DNA of 64,000 bases from Burkholderia sp. OK233 (GTDB lineage Bacteria; Pseudomonadota; Gammaproteobacteria; Burkholderiales; Burkholderiaceae): NCBI RefSeq assembly GCF_900230185.1, contig NZ_OCSR01000001.1, positions 930,001 through 994,000 of the forward strand, written 5' to 3'. A model generated the notes under the pieces. That model was not told where the DNA came from. It searched no databases and saw only the letters and a program-made list of their open reading frames with translations. Of this stretch, positions 19,319-29,306 are shown piece after piece (position 1 is the first letter of the stretch; the number at the start of each line of letters is the position of its first letter). Made by a program: the position numbers and the translations under genes.

Positions 19319-20419
19319 TCACCGCGCCGCTATCCCAGCGCCAAGCGTCGTTGACCGGCGCGCAAGACGCCCGCGGCACCACCTCAGCACCGGTCGCTCC
19401 ACAAAGTGCCACGACAGCGCCGCGCACAGCAGGATGAACGGCGCCGCGATCAGCACAGCCGTCACATGGCTCAACTGCGGCGCGATATTCGCGACGCATT
19501 GCTGCATCATGAAACCGTACAGATAAATCCCATACGAGTAATCGTGGCGCGGCACGAAACGCCGCAAGAGCGGCGTCGCGCCCACCCATAGCACGCCGTA
19601 AACAAAAGCCAGATAGAAAAGCGGTTGAGCGCCGGCCGTGTCGCGGAACACCAGAAACACCATCACCAGCGCGACCGCGGTCAGGCCGTTAATCTCGATC
19701 CTTTCGCGCCAGCCATACAGCAGCATCCCAAGCATGAAAAACGGTTCCGGCCAGAACGAATAGCCGCCGGGCGTTTCGCTGAAATCACGCAGGCCGATCT
19801 GCAGATGCGGCAGATGCAGGCGCAAAACGAACGCGACGCACCCGAGCGCCGCCGCCAGCGCCGCGCCCCGCGCGCTGGACAGCAACCCCAGCATGCCGGT
19901 CACCATCACGATCAGATAGCAGCGCACTTCGATCGGCAACGTCCACAGCGGCGCGCAGACGTCGACGGGAAAGCGGTTGTGCTCGAATACACCGGGCACC
20001 ACCCAGCCGGTTTTCAGCACGATGATGGAAAAGTTGTCGAGATTGGCCCACGTCACGCCCGAGGCGAAATAGTCGCGCAACGGCAGTGTCGTAAACAGCG
20101 GCCCGACAATGAAGATCGTCACCAGCGTGCCGCCCGCCACTGCCGGCCACAGGCGCGCAATGCGCAACGCGACGAAACGCGGCACCGAACGTTGCCGGTC
20201 GAAACTGGCGGTCACCAGCATGCCGCTCAGCAGAAAAAACGCATAGACGCCGAGTGCGCCGAAACCGTCGAAGCCGAGCGCGTTCTGGACCCAATCCGTG
20301 GTGCCGTCGGGCGCCTGTATCAGATACGAATGGCCATACACCACGGCGATGGCGGCAAGGAGCCGCACGAGATCGAAGTTGTTGCCGTTGCGCGATAGAG
20401 CGTGCGAAAGCGGGTTCAT
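19319..20419 (-). CDS. Acyltransferase 3 family membrane protein
   Basis: A 366-residue integral membrane acyltransferase of the OafA/NodX family (acyltransferase 3), which acylates sugars of surface polysaccharides or related acceptors. The N-terminal block has FDLVRLLAAIAVVYGHSY with the catalytic-type His, then YAFFLLSGML and the conserved Arg-rich FVALRIARLWPA. PLWTLPIEVRCYL is the second typical motif. About ten hydrophobic helices are visible. The ribosome site is AGAGG. There is no polysaccharide cluster nearby, so the substrate cannot be guessed. It stands alone between folD and prlC. Confidence 0.85.
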   Translation of the reverse strand: MNPLSHALSRNGNNFDLVRLLAAIAVVYGHSYLIQAPDGTTDWVQNALGFDGFGALGVYAFFLLSGMLVTASFDRQRSVPRFVALRIARLWPAVAGGTLVTIFIVGPLFTTLPLRDYFASGVTWANLDNFSIIVLKTGWVVPGVFEHNRFPVDVCAPLWTLPIEVRCYLIVMVTGMLGLLSSARGAALAAALGCVAFVLRLHLPHLQIGLRDFSETPGGYSFWPEPFFMLGMLLYGWRERIEINGLTAVALVMVFLVFRDTAGAQPLFYLAFVYGVLWVGATPLLRRFVPRHDYSYGIYLYGFMMQQCVANIAPQLSHVTAVLIAAPFILLCAALSWHFVERPVLRWCRGRLARRSTTLGAGIAAR

Positions 20420-20656
20420 CGATACCTCTTACAGAAAGCGTCACTAACGGGTGCCGACGCGCCAGAATGCGGCATGGCAGCAATTTGCACCGTTCGCTTT
20501 CGCACAGAGCGCCGCGGCATAGCGGGATCGGTTCAGGCAGCGGCAAACCGCTGGCGCATTGCCACCGCCTGAACCGCATTCGGCATCCGCTCCTCCGGGC
20601 ACAGTCACGTGACATCTGATAATTTGTCTACCGACGGATTGGAATCGGCGCGCCCT

Positions 20657-20691
20657 GCCCCAATAATGTCCCTATGGAGTGTCATTGGGGC
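20657..20691 (+). promoter_or_regulatory. Inverted repeat in the prlC upstream region
   Basis: GCCCCAAT (20657-20664) and ATTGGGGC (20684-20691) form a perfect eight-base dyad 60 bp upstream of prlC. It may be an operator or leader hairpin. Otherwise I see nothing clear in 20420-20751. Confidence 0.35.
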
Positions 20692-20751
20692 GTCATCGCG
20701 CGCCCGTCGATGCACCGATTACCCGTTCACCCGCGTCAGACAGGAAGCCTT

Positions 20752-22860
20752 ATGTCCAATACCCCCTCGAAGCACGACAATCCGCTCCTCGATTTCTCCG
20801 ACCTGCCGCGCTTTGGCGAAATCCGCCCCGAACACATCACACCCGCCCTCGATATCCTGCTCGCCGATGCGGCCGCCGCTGTCGAGCGCGCCGCCGAGCC
20901 CATTACGCCCGCTTCGTGGGCCGACGTGGTCGAGCCGGTCGAACGCGCCACCGAACCGCTGTCGCGCGCCTGGGGCGTGGTCGGCCATCTGAACGCCGTG
21001 GCGGATACGCCGGAACTGCGCGCCGTGTACGGAGAGAATCTGCCGCGCGTCACCGAATTCTGGTCGAGCGTCGGCCAGAATCTCGCGCTCTATGAAAAGT
21101 ACAAGGCGCTTCACGCCAGCAGCGATTTTTCCTCGCTGACCGGCGAGCGCAAGAAGATCCTCGGCAATGCGGTGCGCGATTTCCGCCTGTCGGGCGCGGA
21201 ATTGCCGGAAGACCAGAAGCCGCATTTCGCCGAATTGCAGGAAAAGCAGGCGGGATTGTCGAAAGCGTTTTCGGATCACGTGCTCGATGCGACGAATGCG
21301 TACGCCTATCTCGTCGAGGCCGGCGATGAAGCGCAACTGGCCGGCCTGCCCGAAGACGTGATCGAAGCCGCGAAGGAAGCGGCCGAACGCGAAGGCAAGA
21401 CCGGCTACAAATTCACGCTGCACTTCCCGTCGTATTTCCCGATCATGCAGTACTCGGAGAATCGCGCGATGCGCGAAACGATATACCGCGCGTACGTGAC
21501 GCGCGCGTCGGAACTCGGCCCGCAATATGGCAACGGCAAGCCGGAATGGGACAACACGGCCGTGCTCGCCGACCAGTTGAAGCTGCGCGCCGAAGAAGCT
21601 CACATGCTCGGCTACAACAATTTCGCCGAAGTCTCGCTCGCGCCCAAGATGGCCGAGTCGCCGGCGCAAGTCATGGCCTTCCTTGAAGACCTCGCCACGC
21701 GCGCGCGTCCGCACGCTGAACATGACTGGAAGGAACTGCGCGAATTTGCAGCGAACGAGCTCGGCATGAGCGAACTGCACCCGTGGGACATGACGTTTGC
21801 CGCTGAACGTCTGCGTCAGAAGCGCTATTCGTTCTCCGAGAATGAAGTCAAACAGTACTTCCCGGAAGACGTCGTATTCAAGGGCCTCTTCAAGGTCACC
21901 GAAACGCTGTTCGGCGTGCGCATCCGTCGCGACGAGGCAGCCGTGTGGCACCCGGACGTGCGCTTTTTCCGCGTCGAGAATCAGGACGACGGCCTCGTCG
22001 CCCAGTTCTATCTCGATCTGTATGCACGCGAAGGCAAACGCGGCGGCGCATGGATGGACGATGCACGCGGCCGTCACAAGCACACGCACGGCAGCGTGCA
22101 AACGCCGGTGGCGTATCTGACCTGCAATTTCTCGGCGCCGGTTGGCGGCAAGCCCGCCTGCTTCACGCATGACGAAGTGATCACGCTGTTCCACGAGTTC
22201 GGCCACGGTCTGCACCACATGCTCACGCGTGTCGATGAACTGGGCGTGTCGGGCATCAACGGCGTCGAGTGGGACGCGGTCGAACTGCCGTCGCAATTCA
22301 TGGAGAACTTCTGCTGGGAGTGGGACGTGTTGAGCGACATGACTTCGCACGTCGACACCGCCAAGCCGCTGCCGCGTGATCTGTTCGACAAGATGCTCGC
22401 CGCGAAGAATTTCCAGAGCGGTCTCGGCACGCTGCGCCAGATCGTGTTTTCGATGTTCGACATGCAACTGCATACCGGTTTCGATGCGTCCGGCACGAAG
22501 AACGCCACCGAACTCGCGAGCGAGATCAACGAGCGTTTCCACGTCGTGCCGCAAGCTCCGTTCTCGCGTTGGCCGAATACGTTCAGCCATATTTTCGCGG
22601 GCGGTTATGCAGCGGGCTATTACAGCTACAAGTGGGCTGAAGTGCTGTCCGCCGATGCATATGCCGCGTTCGAAGAAGCCGCACAAGCCGCGAGCGGCAG
22701 CGTGCTCGATCAGGCAACCGGCATGCGTTATCGCAAGGAGATTCTGGAAGTGGGCGGCAGCCGTCCCGCGATGGAATCGTTCAAAGCGTTCCGCGGCCGC
22801 GAGCCGAGTATCGATGCGCTACTGCGCCACAATGGCATGATGCCTGCCGCGACGCATTGA
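20752..22860 (+). CDS. prlC: Oligopeptidase A (M3 family zinc peptidase)
   Basis: A 702-residue cytosolic M3 metallopeptidase that degrades short peptides, including cleaved signal peptides. The zinc site HEFGH is at residues 481-485, and the third ligand Glu lies downstream in GVEWDAVELPSQ (about 505-515). The substrate-binding HIFAGGYAAGYYSYKWAEVLSADAYAAF block near the C-terminus is typical of OpdA and Dcp. The frame is open upstream, but the ATG at 20752, preceded by AGGAAG, gives the expected start and a normal length. A strong terminator follows. Confidence 0.95.
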   Translation: MSNTPSKHDNPLLDFSDLPRFGEIRPEHITPALDILLADAAAAVERAAEPITPASWADVVEPVERATEPLSRAWGVVGHLNAVADTPELRAVYGENLPRVTEFWSSVGQNLALYEKYKALHASSDFSSLTGERKKILGNAVRDFRLSGAELPEDQKPHFAELQEKQAGLSKAFSDHVLDATNAYAYLVEAGDEAQLAGLPEDVIEAAKEAAEREGKTGYKFTLHFPSYFPIMQYSENRAMRETIYRAYVTRASELGPQYGNGKPEWDNTAVLADQLKLRAEEAHMLGYNNFAEVSLAPKMAESPAQVMAFLEDLATRARPHAEHDWKELREFAANELGMSELHPWDMTFAAERLRQKRYSFSENEVKQYFPEDVVFKGLFKVTETLFGVRIRRDEAAVWHPDVRFFRVENQDDGLVAQFYLDLYAREGKRGGAWMDDARGRHKHTHGSVQTPVAYLTCNFSAPVGGKPACFTHDEVITLFHEFGHGLHHMLTRVDELGVSGINGVEWDAVELPSQFMENFCWEWDVLSDMTSHVDTAKPLPRDLFDKMLAAKNFQSGLGTLRQIVFSMFDMQLHTGFDASGTKNATELASEINERFHVVPQAPFSRWPNTFSHIFAGGYAAGYYSYKWAEVLSADAYAAFEEAAQAASGSVLDQATGMRYRKEILEVGGSRPAMESFKAFRGREPSIDALLRHNGMMPAATH

Positions 22861-22932
22861 GTCCTGCGTTGAAGCATTCGCCGGCGTTGTAGATAAACGC
22901 CGACATCGAAAAAAAAGCCGGTGATTGAACTG

Positions 22933-22978
22933 CACCCCGTATCGTTGGATACCCGTCCAACGATACGGGGTGTTTTTT
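22933..22978 (+). terminator. Strong prlC terminator
   Basis: A perfect 17-bp stem, CACCCCGTATCGTTGGA (22933-22949) with its complement at 22956-22972, has a six-base loop and is followed by T6. It is the longest perfect terminator stem in the window. Confidence 0.95.
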
Positions 22979-23033
22979 CATGCGCAAGCACCGGTATTTT
23001 CCGTTCGCGTGTGTCGCGAGCGGTGCGCGGCGG

Positions 23034-24335
23034 CTAACCGCGATGCAGTTTGAAATCCACCTCTGCAGGACGCCCTTCCAGCGACAACGCCGCGCGCGCA
23101 GCAGGCGCACGGCTGACCACCTTGCCGCGACTCACCACCGCGAGCCGCGCGGCGCGCAAGCGGATCGCTTCGACCGGATCGCGTGCGTCGAGCAGCACGA
23201 GATTGGCAGCGCTTCCCGGCGCAACGCCGTAATCCTCCAGCCCGAGAATACGCGCGGCATTCACCGTGACCGCGTCGAAGCACGCATGCATGCCGTCGAC
23301 GCCCGTCATCTGCGCAACATGCAAACCCATGTGCGCAACTTCGAGCATGTCGCCCGAGCCGAGGCTGTACCACGGGTCCATCACGCAGTCGTGGCCGAAC
23401 GCGACGTTGATGCCCGCCGCCATCATCTCCGGCACGCGCGTCATGCCACGCCGTTTCGGATAGGTGTCGCTGCGGCCTTGCAGCGTGATGTTGATCAGCG
23501 GATTGGCGATGGCCGCGACGCCCGACTCGCGCATCAGCGGCAAAAGCTTGCTGACATAGTAGTTGTCCATTGAATGCATCGAGGTCAGGTGCGAACCCGT
23601 GACGCGCCCATGCAAGCCGAGCCGGTGCGTTTCGGCTGCGAGCGTTTCGATATGGCGCGACATCGGATCGTCCGATTCGTCGCAATGCATATCGACGCGC
23701 AAGCCCTGCTCCGCCGCGAACTCGCACACCATGCGCACGGACTGCGCGCCGTCGGCCATCGTGCGTTCGAAATGCGGAATCCCGCCGACCACGTCAACGC
23801 CCATCGCAATCGCACGCTTGAGATTCTCGAATGCGCCGGCGCTGCGCAAGACGCCGTCCTGCGGAAACGCGACCAGTTGCAAGTCGAGATAAGGCGCGAC
23901 GCAGCGCTTCACTTCGAGCAGTGCCTCGACCGCGAGCAAGCGCGGATCGCACACATCCACGTGGCTGCGAATCGCCAGCAGACCGCGCGCGACAGCCCAA
24001 TCGCAGTACTGCAGCGCGCGCTCGATCAGCGCCTCCTGCGTAAGGTCCGGCTTCAGTTCGCCCCACAGCGCGATGCCTTCCAGCAAGGTGCCCGACGCGT
24101 TCACGCGCGGCAGACCGTACGACAGCGTCGCGTCCATGTGAAAATGCGGATCGACGAATGGGGGCGTGACGAGCGAACCGGCGGCGTCGATTTCTTCGTG
24201 CGCGCTCGCGGCCAGATTCGGTTCGACGGCGATGATGCGGCCCGCTTCGATGCCGATGTCGACCGGTTGCCTGTGCTGCTTGTGCTGTGATGTGGCGCTC
24301 GGCGGCAGCATCGCGCGGCGGATGATCAGATCCAT
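23034..24335 (-). CDS. Amidohydrolase of the cytosine deaminase (CodA) type
   Basis: A 433-residue metal-dependent hydrolase close to E. coli CodA along its full length. Metal and catalytic blocks are present: PHFHMD (HxH), MHCDESDDPMSRHIETLA (His ligand and catalytic Glu), GSHLTSMHSM (catalytic His), ANPLINITLQGRSDTYPKRRG and GHDCVMDPW. In CodA the last motif is GHDDVFDPW; the first Asp (metal ligand) is kept, but the second, which helps define cytosine specificity, is Cys here. The substrate may therefore be cytosine or a related heterocycle such as creatinine or isocytosine. There is no codB permease next to it. The start at 24335 is chosen for a GGGAG ribosome site; the frame stays open upstream. 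Confidence 0.85.
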   Translation of the reverse strand: MDLIIRRAMLPPSATSQHKQHRQPVDIGIEAGRIIAVEPNLAASAHEEIDAAGSLVTPPFVDPHFHMDATLSYGLPRVNASGTLLEGIALWGELKPDLTQEALIERALQYCDWAVARGLLAIRSHVDVCDPRLLAVEALLEVKRCVAPYLDLQLVAFPQDGVLRSAGAFENLKRAIAMGVDVVGGIPHFERTMADGAQSVRMVCEFAAEQGLRVDMHCDESDDPMSRHIETLAAETHRLGLHGRVTGSHLTSMHSMDNYYVSKLLPLMRESGVAAIANPLINITLQGRSDTYPKRRGMTRVPEMMAAGINVAFGHDCVMDPWYSLGSGDMLEVAHMGLHVAQMTGVDGMHACFDAVTVNAARILGLEDYGVAPGSAANLVLLDARDPVEAIRLRAARLAVVSRGKVVSRAPAARAALSLEGRPAEVDFKLHRG

Positions 24336-24549
24336 GGTTCGCTCCCTGTTGACCGCTCTTTGACTGACCACGATTCTATCGGCGTTAGAAAGTGCATGCC
24401 GGCGTTTTAGCAAAACGCCGTACCGGCGGGCACAGGGGAATCCGTACCGGCTACGAATGACAATGCCCGCCTATACTCGACTTTCCACACGTTCGATGCC
24501 TGGCACTCGACACCCAACGGCCTGCATCATCCACCAACGGAGCAAGACC

Positions 24550-25248
24550 ATGAAAACCATCGGCGTGATCGGCGGAATGAGTTGGGAGTCGTCCACCGAG
24601 TACTACAGGCTCCTGAACCGCCATGCCAAGGCGCGTCTCGGCGGCCACCACAACGCCCGTAGCCTGATGCTGACGGTCGACTTCGCGCCGATCGAGGCCA
24701 ACCAGCGCGCCGGCAACTGGACCGCGCTCGGCGATCAGCTGGCCGACGCCGCACGCCAACTCGAACGCGGCGGCGCCGACCTGGTGATACTGGCGACCAA
24801 CACCATGCATCGCGTGTATGAATCGATCGAACAGGCGATCGGCGTGCCGTTCCTGCATATCGCCGATCCGACCGGCAATGCGCTGCGCGCCGCAGGAATC
24901 GCTCGGGTGGGCTTGCTGGGTACACGCTATACGATGGAGCAGACGTTTTACACGGGGCGCTTACGCGAACGCTACGGCCTCGAGACACTGATTCCCGATG
25001 AAGCCGACCGCGCGGATGTGCACCGCATCATCTACGACGAGTTGTGCCACGGCAAAGTGAATGACGCCTCGCGTGCGGTGTATCAACGTGTGATCGAAGG
25101 ACTGGCCGCGCGTGGTGCGCAGGCGGTGATTCTCGGCTGTACGGAAATCACCTTGCTGATCAAGCAGGAAGATTCGGCGTTGCCCGTGTTCGACACGACC
25201 GCATTGCATGCGCAAGCGGCGGTGGACTGGGCGATCAAGTCGGAGTGA
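24550..25248 (+). CDS. Aspartate/glutamate racemase family protein (YgeA-like)
   Basis: A 232-residue cofactor-independent amino-acid racemase. It starts MKTIGVIGGMSWESSTEYY, as usual for the family. The catalytic positions are in ILATNTMHRV (a Thr replaces the first Cys) and VILGCTEITLL (Cys). A Thr/Cys pair is the YgeA type, which racemises L-homoserine, glutamate and aspartate in E. coli; the substrate here is not determined. The frame extends upstream to 24457, but residues before the family start have no family character. It lies divergently from the amidohydrolase with a 214-bp gap. Confidence 0.88.
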   Translation: MKTIGVIGGMSWESSTEYYRLLNRHAKARLGGHHNARSLMLTVDFAPIEANQRAGNWTALGDQLADAARQLERGGADLVILATNTMHRVYESIEQAIGVPFLHIADPTGNALRAAGIARVGLLGTRYTMEQTFYTGRLRERYGLETLIPDEADRADVHRIIYDELCHGKVNDASRAVYQRVIEGLAARGAQAVILGCTEITLLIKQEDSALPVFDTTALHAQAAVDWAIKSE

Positions 25249-25299
25249 ATGCACGAGCACGCGGCGCATGCACGCATGAGAGCGGACGCCAGAAGTTAA

Positions 25300-25330
25300 A
25301 AAGCCCGCGTAGCTTGCGCTAGCGGGCTTT
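25300..25330. terminator. Terminator between racemase gene and tRNA-fMet
   Basis: AAAGCCCGC (25300-25308) pairs with GCGGGCTTT (25322-25330), with an inner TAGC TTGC GCTA hairpin and one bulged base. An A run on the left makes a T run on the minus strand. It can end both the racemase mRNA and the tRNA transcript. Confidence 0.85.
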
Positions 25331-25340
25331 CAACAATGCT

Positions 25341-25417
<77 letters not shown>

Positions 25418-25544
25418 TCAGAGAAAAAGAGTATATAGGGCCGTTCGCGAGACGTCAAACAATCGGACGAAATAATTTCAAATGAGGTGCCCGTTGCGGG
25501 TCCACGCTCATGCAGCAAGTGAATGCGGCACGCGAGCACTCCAC

Positions 25545-25832
25545 TCAGAGATCCTCGACCGTCGCGCCTTCCACTTTGCCGTCGATGATGTCCGCGCCGT
25601 ACTGGCTCGCGCTGCGTTTCGCGACACCGAAATCGGAGAACGTGGACGCCAGCACGAGACGAAATACGCGGCTTGCCTTCGAGCCGCTGATCGCGCCCGG
25701 CCGGCACACGCGTACGGCCACGTCGTAACCTTCGGCATGACGCTTGTGACCGTCGAACTTGTCGAACTGCCGCGAAAACACCAGCGGATGCACTTCGAAG
25801 TCCTTATAAAGGGCTGGATAAAGTTGGGCCAT
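25545..25832 (-). CDS. Conserved hypothetical protein, 95 aa
   Basis: A soluble 95-residue protein, MAQLYPALYKDFEVHPLVFS, ending GKVEGATVEDL. There is no signal peptide or membrane helix. The middle, SRVFRLVLASTFSDFGVAKRSASQYGADIIDGKVEG, looks like a folded alpha/beta domain. I have the impression of a small hypothetical conserved in Burkholderia, but I do not recognise a named family. It stands alone between tRNA-fMet and xth. Confidence 0.65.
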   Translation of the reverse strand: MAQLYPALYKDFEVHPLVFSRQFDKFDGHKRHAEGYDVAVRVCRPGAISGSKASRVFRLVLASTFSDFGVAKRSASQYGADIIDGKVEGATVEDL

Positions 25833-26089
25833 GATGCGTTCCCGATGCGCGTAAATGTGATCCCACTATACGCCGTGGCATGACGGCATCGGGCTTTTAT
25901 TTTTGACGCTCGCCGAGGCAATTTTCACCGACGTTCGTCTCGCGCGATAAGATGCGGGACTATCGGAATCGCCCCTATCCTGCCAATCCGAATCCGGGTC
26001 GCCAGACGGGTAGTCGCTGAAGCAAAAATAAAGCGGAACGCGGGGTCAGCACCCCACAAAGGCTTGCCCAGCAAGAATGTGAGAATCTT

Positions 26090-26866
26090 ATGAAAATCGC
26101 CACCTGGAACGTCAACTCCCTCAAAGTCCGCCTGCAGCACGTCATCGACTGGCTCGAAGCCAGCCACGCGGACGTGCTGTGCCTGCAGGAATTGAAGCTG
26201 ACCGACGACAAATTCCCCCGTGCCGAACTCGAAGCAAAAGGCTACCGGAGCTGGTTCGCGGGCCAGAAGACCTATAACGGCGTCGGCGTCCTGGTGCGCG
26301 AAGGCCTGAACGTCGAAGAAAGCAGCATCGTGCGCAATATTCCCGGCTTCGAAGACCCGCAGCAACGCGTGATCGCCGCGACCGTCGAGGGTGTGCGCAT
26401 CATCTCCGCCTACTTCCCGAACGGTCAGGCGCCGGGCACCGACAAATTTGCCTACAAGCTGCGCTGGCTCGCCGCACTGCACGACTGGATCGCGAGCGAA
26501 ATGGCGCTGTATCCGAAACTCGCCCTGCTCGGCGACTACAACATCGCGCCGGAAGATCGCGACGTGCACGATCCGAAAGCATGGGAAGGCCAGAATCTGG
26601 TGTCGCCCGAAGAGCGCGCCGAGTTCGTGCGGCTGGTCGAACTCGGTCTCGTCGATGCGTTCCGCCAGTTCGAGCAGCCGGAGAAGATTTATTCGTGGTG
26701 GGACTACCGGATGATGGCGTTCCGCCGCAATGCGGGGCTGCGTATCGACCACATTCTGCTGTCGAAAGCGCTTGCGCAAGCGTGCTCGTCCTGCGATGTC
26801 GACAAGGTGCCACGCAAATGGGAGCAACCGTCGGACCACGCGCCGGTTGTTGCCCAGATCGGCTGA
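26090..26866 (+). CDS. xth: Exodeoxyribonuclease III
   Basis: A 258-residue exonuclease III / AP endonuclease that cuts DNA at abasic sites during base excision repair. The endonuclease/exonuclease/phosphatase fold is complete: MKIATWNVNSLKVRLQHV, LCLQELKLTDDKFP (metal-binding Glu), LGDYNIAPEDRDVHDP, YSWWDYRMMAFRRNAGLRIDHIL and a final PSDHAPVV with the catalytic Asp-His. The start is clear and the length normal. It is convergent with the S9 peptidase gene, with only 12 bp between the stops. Confidence 0.96.
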   Translation: MKIATWNVNSLKVRLQHVIDWLEASHADVLCLQELKLTDDKFPRAELEAKGYRSWFAGQKTYNGVGVLVREGLNVEESSIVRNIPGFEDPQQRVIAATVEGVRIISAYFPNGQAPGTDKFAYKLRWLAALHDWIASEMALYPKLALLGDYNIAPEDRDVHDPKAWEGQNLVSPEERAEFVRLVELGLVDAFRQFEQPEKIYSWWDYRMMAFRRNAGLRIDHILLSKALAQACSSCDVDKVPRKWEQPSDHAPVVAQIG

Positions 26867-26878
26867 ACGCGTGGCGAG

Positions 26879-29098
26879 TTAAGCCTGCGCCGCCCCGTTC
26901 AAACAGCGCCACAAGAATTCGAACACCATCGCATCATGCTCGGCCTGCTCCAGCTCATCGGAGCCGCCGTGGCCCCCTTCCGTGTTCTCCCGATACCAGA
27001 CCTTCTCTGCGCCCAGCGCCCGCATGCGCGCGGCCATCTTGCGCGCGTGCCCGGGGTGCACACGGTCGTCAGCAGTCGACGTGGTGAACAGCACGGGAGG
27101 ATACGCCACGTCCGCACTCACGCGGTGATAAGGTGAGTAAGCGGCCAGCACGCGTGCTTCGTCGGGCTCGTCCGGATCGCCGTATTCATCGATCCATGAT
27201 GCGCCTGCGTGCAGCAGGTGATAGCGGCTCATGTCGAGCAGCGGCACCTCGCACACCACGGCGCCGAACAACTCGGGACGCTGCACCATGCACGCCGCGA
27301 CCAGCAGGCCGCCATTGCTGCCCCCCTGAATGCCGAGTTGCGCGGCGCTGGTCACGCCTGTGCTGATGAGCGCATCGGCCACCGCGATGAAATCGTCGAA
27401 CGAACGCTGCCGATGCTCGCCCTGCGCCGCCGTATGCCACTGCGTGCCGAACTCGCCGCCACCGCGAATATGCGCCACCACATACACACCGCCCCGCTCC
27501 AGCCAGCCGATGCCCTGCCCGGTCAGATAACCCGGCAGCAACGGAATCGCGAAACCGCCGTAACCGTTGAGCAGGCAGGGGCGCGGTTGCTCGTGCGCTT
27601 GATCGTGCGTCTGCTGCTTCGCCTGCGCCGTCTGCCCTTCTTGCACAGCGTGTTGCGCTACCCGCGGTCCGATCACGGTGTACGGCACCCGCGTGCCGTC
27701 CGCGGACAGCGCGTGCCCATGCGTCACCGCAAACGGAGTCGCATCGAACTGAGTCGGCCAGCGTTCGAGCAGCGTCCAATCGGTCAGGTCATTCTGGGCA
27801 AGATCGGTGAGCCAGTACGCAGGCGGCTGCAAATAGTCGTCCGTATCGACAAACACTTCGTCGTTCAGCGTCGGCTCGATCGGTGAGACGTCAGCTTGCA
27901 CATCGTCACGCGACGGGAAGAGGCGTTGATGCCAGTGCCAGGCTTCATCGGCCGCTTGCGACGGGATCCAAAGCGAGGTCCTGCTCTGCACATCTTCCAG
28001 GTACGACACGATCAGGTAATTGCGCGTGTGCGTCCACTCGCAGGCGGAGGTTTGCGATGTCGGCGTGAAAAGCGGCACCACGTCACGCTCGCCACGCAAG
28101 AACGCGGCTTCACGGATCGCCAGCAACGCGCCGCCCGGATAGCGCACGCCATTGCAGTCCCAATCGAGGCGCGGCTCGAGCAGCAGCCAGCCCTCCCAGC
28201 CGCCGACCGCGACGTGAGACGGCGCGTCGTATCTGTGCCACGCATCGGCACGATTGGCGGCACAGGCACGACCGGTCGCATTGGCCACGTCCGCCGCATT
28301 CGCACCGTCTGCGGCGCCATCGGTGCTATCGAGGTAGTACGTCTGCGAATCGAAGAAATCGACGCTGCTCACCACGGTGTGGCGCTGCTCGATCGGATCG
28401 TAGTGGGCCTCCACCCCGATGCCGCCGAACGCCCCTTTGAAGACCACCGGCGCGTCGGCCAGTGCACGCCCTCGCGTCCAGCGCCGCACTTCGCGTGGAT
28501 AGCCGGAGCGCGTCAGCGTCTTGCGGCCGTTGTCCCAGCCGACATAAAGCGTGTCCCGATCGATCCACGAAGCCGTGTGCTTGCCGGCCTTCGCAATCAC
28601 GAAGCCGTCGTCGACAAACCGTTGCGCGTCGATGTCGAACTCGCGTACAACCAGCGCGTCCGAGCCGCCCGGCGACAGCGTGACCAGCGCGCGATCGCCA
28701 TCCGGATAAAGAATGTCGAGTTCGGCGCAGACCCATGGCGTGCCTTCGGCCGCACCGAGCGCGTCGAAGTCGAGCAGGTTCTGCCAGACGGGTGCGCCAC
28801 TGCGCCAGGCCGCCCACGTTGTGCGCCGCCAGATGCCTTTGGGATTGCGCTCGTCCTGCCACAGGTCGTAGGCCCACTCCTTCCAGCGATCGGGGATAAC
28901 CGGACGCTCGCGCGGCAGATAAGCGTCGGCAAGCCGCTGTTTGAGCGACTCGAATTCCGCGCTGCTGCACCAAGCGGCGCGTGTGCGGGCGTTCTGCGCT
29001 TCGACCCACGCGAGCGCGTCAGGGTCGTCGAGCGCCTCGAGCGACAGAAAGGGATCGGAAGAAAGCGGCCAGGAGAAAAGAGCGGGAGAAGCGGGCAT
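26879..29098 (-). CDS. Prolyl oligopeptidase family serine peptidase (S9)
   Basis: A 739-residue S9 peptidase. An N-terminal beta-propeller (about residues 70-430) covers a C-terminal alpha/beta-hydrolase domain. The catalytic triad is visible: nucleophile Ser in GIQGGSNGGLLVAA, Asp in TSTADDRVHPGHA and His in NTEGGHGG. IRGGGEFGTQWH is the typical oxyanion-side block. An Ala/Asp/Asn-rich insert (about residues 265-290) in the propeller is unusual and probably a surface loop. No signal peptide is visible, so it is likely cytoplasmic. Prolyl endopeptidase-like specificity is expected but unproven. Confidence 0.9.
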   Translation of the reverse strand: MPASPALFSWPLSSDPFLSLEALDDPDALAWVEAQNARTRAAWCSSAEFESLKQRLADAYLPRERPVIPDRWKEWAYDLWQDERNPKGIWRRTTWAAWRSGAPVWQNLLDFDALGAAEGTPWVCAELDILYPDGDRALVTLSPGGSDALVVREFDIDAQRFVDDGFVIAKAGKHTASWIDRDTLYVGWDNGRKTLTRSGYPREVRRWTRGRALADAPVVFKGAFGGIGVEAHYDPIEQRHTVVSSVDFFDSQTYYLDSTDGAADGANAADVANATGRACAANRADAWHRYDAPSHVAVGGWEGWLLLEPRLDWDCNGVRYPGGALLAIREAAFLRGERDVVPLFTPTSQTSACEWTHTRNYLIVSYLEDVQSRTSLWIPSQAADEAWHWHQRLFPSRDDVQADVSPIEPTLNDEVFVDTDDYLQPPAYWLTDLAQNDLTDWTLLERWPTQFDATPFAVTHGHALSADGTRVPYTVIGPRVAQHAVQEGQTAQAKQQTHDQAHEQPRPCLLNGYGGFAIPLLPGYLTGQGIGWLERGGVYVVAHIRGGGEFGTQWHTAAQGEHRQRSFDDFIAVADALISTGVTSAAQLGIQGGSNGGLLVAACMVQRPELFGAVVCEVPLLDMSRYHLLHAGASWIDEYGDPDEPDEARVLAAYSPYHRVSADVAYPPVLFTTSTADDRVHPGHARKMAARMRALGAEKVWYRENTEGGHGGSDELEQAEHDAMVFEFLWRCLNGAAQA

Positions 29099-29306
29099 CG
29101 TCAGCTGTCGAATGAAAACAGCGTTGATTATGCCTTGCGGGAGCCGGAGAGCCTTTGATGCTGCGCGCCGGAGCGGCTGACGGTACAGCCGACGAGGCTG
29201 TCTATGCAGCGGTGCCTGCGAGACTGCCAGGAGTCGACCTAACGGGGCAGCCTAGGTAACAACTGCCGGAGCGGCTGACAAGCCGCCCCGACTAACCGCG
29301 CAAACC

